A stretch of DNA of 8,449 bases from Phycisphaerae bacterium (lineage in GTDB: Bacteria > Planctomycetota > Phycisphaerae > UBA1845). Every line of letters begins with the position of its first letter. Positions within the stretch are counted from its first letter, which is position 1. The DNA lies in assembly GCA_021604825.1 (NCBI GenBank), contig BQJS01000207.1, positions 1 to 8,449 on the forward strand, written 5' to 3'. Below are positions 5,087-8,449 of the stretch, in pieces. Both the position numbers and the translations under genes were made by a program. Under the pieces are notes generated by a model. That model was not told the DNA's origin. It searched no databases and saw only the letters and a list, made by a program, of their open reading frames with translations.

Positions 5087-6447
5087 CGCCGCGCATACTA
5101 ATCGTTGAAGACGAAAGCTTGATTCGCTGGTCGCTGCGCCAAAAGTTCGAGGAGCGCAGCTGCCGCGTCACCGAAGCAGAAAACGGTGCGGAAGCGGTCG
5201 AAGCCATCGAATCAAACATGTTTGATTTGATCATGCTGGATTATAAGCTTCCCGACACCACCGGCCTCGATATCCTCCGCCGCCTCAAAGAGACAGACGG
5301 TGACACCGTGGTCATCATGATGACGGCGTTCAGCAACGTTGAGCACGCTGTGGAAGCGATCAAGCTCGGGGCGTACGACTACATCGCCAAACCATTTCAG
5401 ATGGATGAGCTGCTTTTCACTGTCGGAAAAGCCCTCGAAACCACGCAATTGCGCCGCGAAGTCCGCGAGTTGCGTCATCACTTACAGCACCGATATGGAT
5501 TCGATCGAATCATCGGCAAGCATCCAACGATGCAGAGCATGTTCGACACCATCTCCGATGTGGCTGGCAGCGGTGCATCAACAATTTTTCTCACGGGCGA
5601 AACGGGAACCGGCAAGGACTTGGTGGCTCGGATCATTCACTACAATTCGGATCGGGCGCCGAATCCGTTCATGAACATCACCTGCACCGCTCTATCCGAA
5701 ACCCTGCTTGAGAGCGAGTTGTTTGGTCACGAAAAAGGGGCCTTCACCGACGCCAAGCACGCCAAGAAGGGCCTCCTCGAACTCGCCGACGGTGGCACCG
5801 TGTTTCTCGACGAAGTCGGTGACATGCCCCCAGCACTACAAGCCAAACTGTTGCGATTCCTGGAAGAACGCGTATTTCGGCGCGTCGGTGGCACCGAAGA
5901 AATTTCCGTCAATGTCCGGGTCATCAGCGCCACCAACCGTGACCTTGATGCGGCTGTCGAAGAAGGCAAATTCCGACGCGACTTGCTGTTTCGGTTGAAC
6001 GTCATCCCGATTCAATTGCCACCACTGCGCGATCGGGGCGAGGACATTTGCCTGCTCGTCGATCACTTTGTCGCCCTCTTTACGCGCGAGTTCCGCAAGA
6101 ACATCACCAAGGTCGAAGACAGCGCTTACAAGAAAATCAGCGCCTACCATTGGCCGGGCAACGTTCGCGAACTTCGCAACGCCTGCGAACGGGCAGTGCT
6201 ACTCGGCAAAGGCGAGACACTCGCACCCGAAGACATGGTCCTGGGTCGCAACAATCAATTGGGACAAGGAGATTTGCTGGCCAACTTCCAACTACCGCCA
6301 GACGGCATCGATTTGTTTGTGCTGGAAGAACACCTACTGCGAAAGGCCTTGGAGCGCACCAAGCAAAATCAATCGCAGGCCGCGAAGCTCTTGAGCCTGT
6401 CGCGCGATGCGTTCCGCTATCGGCTCGAAAAACACGGGATCACGTAG
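5080..6447 (+). CDS. NtrC-family sigma-54-dependent response regulator
   Basis: A 455-residue transcription activator in the NtrC order. The receiver domain (about 4-120) has the acidic pocket E10/D11, phospho-acceptor Asp54 in MLDYKLP, Thr82 and Lys104. The AAA+ sigma-54 activator domain (about 143-375) has Walker A GETGTGKD (173-180), the sigma-54 contact loop GAFTDA (220-225), Walker B GGTVFLDEVGDMP (238-250) and WPGNVREL (358-365). A Fis-type helix-turn-helix lies at about 428-453 (NQSQAAKLLSLSRDAFRYRL). The contact loop has Asp in place of the second Gly of GAFTGA. The GTG start at 5080 overlaps the kinase stop by seven bases (GTGTTGA) and has AAGGGGG (5066-5072) seven bases upstream, so the pair is translationally coupled. 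It should activate sigma-54 promoters when phosphorylated by the globin kinase; its targets are not known but the divergent operon is the first candidate. Confidence 0.95.
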   Translation: MLTPRILIVEDESLIRWSLRQKFEERSCRVTEAENGAEAVEAIESNMFDLIMLDYKLPDTTGLDILRRLKETDGDTVVIMMTAFSNVEHAVEAIKLGAYDYIAKPFQMDELLFTVGKALETTQLRREVRELRHHLQHRYGFDRIIGKHPTMQSMFDTISDVAGSGASTIFLTGETGTGKDLVARIIHYNSDRAPNPFMNITCTALSETLLESELFGHEKGAFTDAKHAKKGLLELADGGTVFLDEVGDMPPALQAKLLRFLEERVFRRVGGTEEISVNVRVISATNRDLDAAVEEGKFRRDLLFRLNVIPIQLPPLRDRGEDICLLVDHFVALFTREFRKNITKVEDSAYKKISAYHWPGNVRELRNACERAVLLGKGETLAPEDMVLGRNNQLGQGDLLANFQLPPDGIDLFVLEEHLLRKALERTKQNQSQAAKLLSLSRDAFRYRLEKHGIT

Positions 6448-6473
6448 CACAACCGTATAACCAGAATCGACAG

Positions 6474-6504
6474 CACAGATGTGCCACTGCTCTGTGAGCA
6501 GTGC
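6474..6504. terminator. Hairpin between convergent genes, possible bidirectional terminator
   Basis: CACTGCTC (6485-6492), loop TGT, GAGCAGTG (6496-6503) forms a perfect 8-bp stem 38 bases after the regulator stop and 8 bases before the stop of the DUF4405 gene. A smaller inverted repeat, CACAGATGTG (6474-6483), abuts it. Neither strand has a T-run, so if it ends transcription it does so weakly or with Rho. Confidence 0.35.
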
Positions 6505-6510
6505 CAAGCA

Positions 6511-6915
6511 CTACTGGGCAGTCATAGCCGGCCCGACGACTTGTATCTCCGCAATCGCAAGGAGCAAGCCGATCAGCGTTAGCACACCGATCAATGTCCC
6601 CACACCGTAAATGGTTTTGATCCCATCGTGCATTTCGATCTTGCGGCCGGTACGTTTGGCCCAACGGCTGACAATGAAATTGCAAACCCATCGCCATTGA
6701 AGAATCAAATGCAGCAGCGTCAGCAACGTGAAAAGCATCAGCGAACCGAATGACACCAGCGACCAGGCGTTGTAGTCCAGCCGCCAAACACTCCACCCGC
6801 CCGCCTCGGTGCCTTTGGGAAAAATGAACTGAACCAAGGTCGCCGCCCAAAGATGTGCCACGAATGCGATGAATAAGAAAACATCTACGAGGAAGTGAAA
6901 CGCGGGTCGGGTCAT
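6511..6915 (-). CDS. DUF4405-type small membrane protein
   Basis: A 134-residue integral membrane protein with three predicted helices at about 8-31, 51-74 and 101-122. It resembles the DUF4405 family, whose fold is like a small cytochrome b. The typical run W-x-L followed by LLHLILQWRWV (67-77) is present, with His69 placed as in members proposed to bind haem; His7 and His21 lie near and in helix 1. ATG at 6915 is preferred over the TTG codon just before it, because AGGA (6924-6927) lies eight bases upstream of the ATG. It follows the TauE/SafE-like gene by 54 bases on the same strand and is probably the last gene of that operon. Haem binding and a role in electron transport are inferred from family resemblance only. 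Confidence 0.72.
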   Translation of the reverse strand: MTRPAFHFLVDVFLFIAFVAHLWAATLVQFIFPKGTEAGGWSVWRLDYNAWSLVSFGSLMLFTLLTLLHLILQWRWVCNFIVSRWAKRTGRKIEMHDGIKTIYGVGTLIGVLTLIGLLLAIAEIQVVGPAMTAQ

Positions 6916-6969
6916 CAAGTCAGTCCTGCTACAAATAATCGATTGCGCCAGTCAGCAACAATCGTTCGA

Positions 6970-7692
6970 CTAGGAAACAAATTCATCCGTTGGAACAAGT
7001 CGCGCACCCGCGACCGGATGACTTTCGGGGTCGCAGCAAGGCTCGTCTTTCGGAACACCACGCCAAATCGTTGCCAACCCCAACACGATCACAAAGCAGC
7101 TGGCCAACCGGTGCAAACGAATACGACTGGCTTGGCTCATCACCGCGCTACCGCAACCCAAAACAGTCAGCGCCGGAACCGTACCCACGCCAAAAAGCAC
7201 CATCCCCAACCAACCGCGAGCCGGATCGCCGGACTTCATCGCCAACGCCAGGAATATATACACCAATCCGCAAGGCAAAAATCCGGTGAACACCCCAGCC
7301 AAAAACGAAGCGGCGTATCCGTTGCCTTTGAGAAAATGCCCGAGCATCTTGCCGCCAAATCCGATGCACGCCGACCCTTCGGTCTTGAACCGAAACACGC
7401 CCAAGTTGTTCAGGCCAATGCCAACCATCATGATGCCCGCGATGATGGCGAGCCAATTCTGAGCGTCGACCAATGGCAAATTCAAGGAAGCCAATCGCGC
7501 CCCAGCCAAACCAGCCATCGCACCCAAGAACCCATAGGTAAAGATGCGTCCCCCGCCATAGCAAAGCTGACGGATTAACGTCGCCGAAAACCGCTGCTTC
7601 GACGCGCCGATCGTGACGACAAACCCACCGCACATCCCGATGCAATGGCCGGAACCCAGCAAACCGCCTACCAACATGGCAATCAGATCCAC
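6970..7692 (-). CDS. TauE/SafE-like (DsbD_2) membrane protein, cytochrome oxidase-associated type
   Basis: A multi-pass membrane protein of about 240 residues, with roughly six hydrophobic segments. GHCIGMCGG (15-23) in the first helix and GFLPCGLVY (137-145) in a later one are the paired Cys signatures of the PF13386 DsbD_2 family, often named sulfite exporter TauE/SafE. Members commonly sit beside FixI/CcoI copper ATPases in cbb3 oxidase assembly clusters, and the gene just upstream here is such an ATPase. After the last helix is a short tail with PCCDPESH (218-225), a possible metal-binding site. Start choice: GTG at 7692 lies four bases after the ATPase stop and has GGGG (7700-7703) seven bases upstream. 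ATG at 7725 would overlap the ATPase by 29 bases without a ribosome binding site, and ATG at 7677 is also possible. The role in copper handling or cytochrome assembly is inferred; true sulfite export is unlikely to be implied by the name. Confidence 0.85.
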   Translation of the reverse strand: MDLIAMLVGGLLGSGHCIGMCGGFVVTIGASKQRFSATLIRQLCYGGGRIFTYGFLGAMAGLAGARLASLNLPLVDAQNWLAIIAGIMMVGIGLNNLGVFRFKTEGSACIGFGGKMLGHFLKGNGYAASFLAGVFTGFLPCGLVYIFLALAMKSGDPARGWLGMVLFGVGTVPALTVLGCGSAVMSQASRIRLHRLASCFVIVLGLATIWRGVPKDEPCCDPESHPVAGARLVPTDEFVS

Positions 7693-7696
7693 CGCA

Positions 7697-8449
7697 TCAC
7701 CCCGCGATCGCCAATCGATTGGCATCTGACGTTTGATCGGTTGTCGTCATCGACTCACCCAGAGGGATCTTTCCCAATCGCATCGAGTTGGCCACCACCA
7801 GCAAACTGCTCACGAGCATCGCGACGGCCGCACTGACCGGCCCCAATCGCCCCGTCGCAGCCAAGCCCAATCCGCCAACGTTGTAAGCAAACGCCCAAAA
7901 CAAATTCTGCTTGATTACCTTAACCGTCGCCTTCGAGAGGTCAAACAAGAACGGGATTGCGGCTAAGTCGTTCGACATCAGACAAGCGTCAGCCGACTCG
8001 CGACTGACGTCGGCACCGCAACCCATGGCGATTCCCACGGTCGCGGTCGCCAATGCCGGCGCATCATTGATTCCATCGCCCACCATCGCGACGAGGCGTC
8101 CAGTTTGCCGAGTGTCTTCAACGTATTTCGTTTTATCCGAAGGCAGCAACCCCGCATGAACCGCGACGCCCAGCTCAGATTGCATGCGCTTGCCGTGACC
8201 TTGATGGTCACCGGTGAGAACACCCAATTCAAGACCTGACTTACTCAGAAACTCGAGCGTCCCTTTCGCCCCCGAGCGCAGATCTTCGCTGAACGTAAAC
8301 ACGCCCTGAACCGCGCCCGACCAACCGACGCACGTCAGCGACGCCCCGGAATCCTGCGCTTTGTTGATACATTCGGTAAGGACTGGATCGGCTGCGAGGC
8401 CACCAGCTTGCATATAGGAGGCGCTGCCCAGCAAGATGGTGACGCCATC
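7697..8449 (-). CDS. Copper-transporting P1B-type ATPase, C-terminal part (FixI/CcoI/CopA type)
   Basis: The last 250 codons of a P-type ATPase that enters from the right edge; the N-terminal metal-binding domain, the CPC helix and the DKTG phosphorylation site lie outside. Within the visible part are the VLTGD loop (77-81), a Lys-containing LPSDK (102-106), and the hinge VGDGINDAP (123-131). The last two membrane helices carry YN (189-190) and MLVSS (211-215), the residues that form the Cu+ transport site in group 1B-1 ATPases. This marks it as a Cu+ exporter rather than a Zn/Cd pump. The usual DPLR motif reads SEDLR (54-58). It is followed within a few bases by the TauE/SafE-like gene, an arrangement typical of the copper-loading step of cbb3 cytochrome oxidase, although detoxification (CopA) cannot be excluded. 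No ccoS-like gene lies between the two. Confidence 0.92.
   Translation of the reverse strand, partial: DGVTILLGSASYMQAGGLAADPVLTECINKAQDSGASLTCVGWSGAVQGVFTFSEDLRSGAKGTLEFLSKSGLELGVLTGDHQGHGKRMQSELGVAVHAGLLPSDKTKYVEDTRQTGRLVAMVGDGINDAPALATATVGIAMGCGADVSRESADACLMSNDLAAIPFLFDLSKATVKVIKQNLFWAFAYNVGGLGLAATGRLGPVSAAVAMLVSSLLVVANSMRLGKIPLGESMTTTDQTSDANRLAIAG

Noticed and set aside
6048..6497. A 149-codon plus-strand frame overlapping the end of the NtrC-type regulator
   Set aside because: Arg-rich out-of-frame translation inside the regulator's conserved WPGNVREL and helix-turn-helix coding region.
6895..7578. A 227-codon plus-strand frame opposite the TauE/SafE-like gene
   Set aside because: Low-complexity, Gln/His/Arg-rich translation with no motif; it covers a well-supported membrane protein on the other strand.
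1..8449. CRISPR arrays, tRNA or rRNA genes, insertion sequences or integration sites
   Set aside because: No repeated spacer pattern, no cloverleaf-like or rRNA-like stretch, and no transposase or flanking repeats were seen on either strand.

Overview
The window is a gene-dense bacterial segment of moderate GC content with no rRNA, tRNA, CRISPR array or mobile element that I can recognise. No single marker fixes the organism. The set of an AcuB-like CBS protein, a CoA-transferase/acetyltransferase fusion, a globin-coupled kinase with an NtrC-type regulator, and a copper ATPase with TauE/SafE-like and DUF4405 membrane proteins would fit Planctomycetota or another environmental bacterium with flexible respiration. 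That assignment is inference only.

Layout. (1) Positions 1-3502, minus strand: a tight four-gene operon. It reads AcuB-like CBS-CBS-ACT protein, then a class I CoA-transferase fused to a Pat-type GNAT acetyltransferase, then a cytidylate-kinase-like P-loop protein, then the start of a HypF/Kae1-like protein that runs off the left edge. Two of the three junctions are 4-base ATGA stop/start overlaps; the third gap is 30 bases with a good ribosome binding site. (2) Positions 3503-3880: a divergent control region. It holds a plausible sigma-54 -24/-12 element on each strand, an imperfect dyad between them, a terminator-like hairpin, and a competing small Cys-rich reading frame. (3) Positions 3881-6447, plus strand: a soluble haem-globin-coupled histidine kinase and an overlapping NtrC-family sigma-54 activator. 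(4) Positions 6448-6510: a short convergent gap with a hairpin. (5) Positions 6511-8449, minus strand: the C-terminal third of a Cu+ P1B-type ATPase (FixI/CcoI/CopA type), a TauE/SafE-DsbD_2 membrane protein, and a small DUF4405 membrane protein.

How it may fit together. The globin kinase would sense O2, NO or CO through haem and phosphorylate the sigma-54 activator. The activator could drive its own operon and the divergent acetyl-CoA operon through the two candidate sigma-54 promoters. That operon joins an adenine-nucleotide-sensing CBS/ACT protein to an acetyl-CoA enzyme that carries a protein-acetyltransferase-type domain, which recalls the Bacillus AcuA/AcuB pairing. The copper ATPase and its membrane neighbours resemble genes found around cbb3 oxidase assembly. 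The overall picture is a low-oxygen response module. The gene identities are well supported; the regulatory wiring and the joint function are inference.
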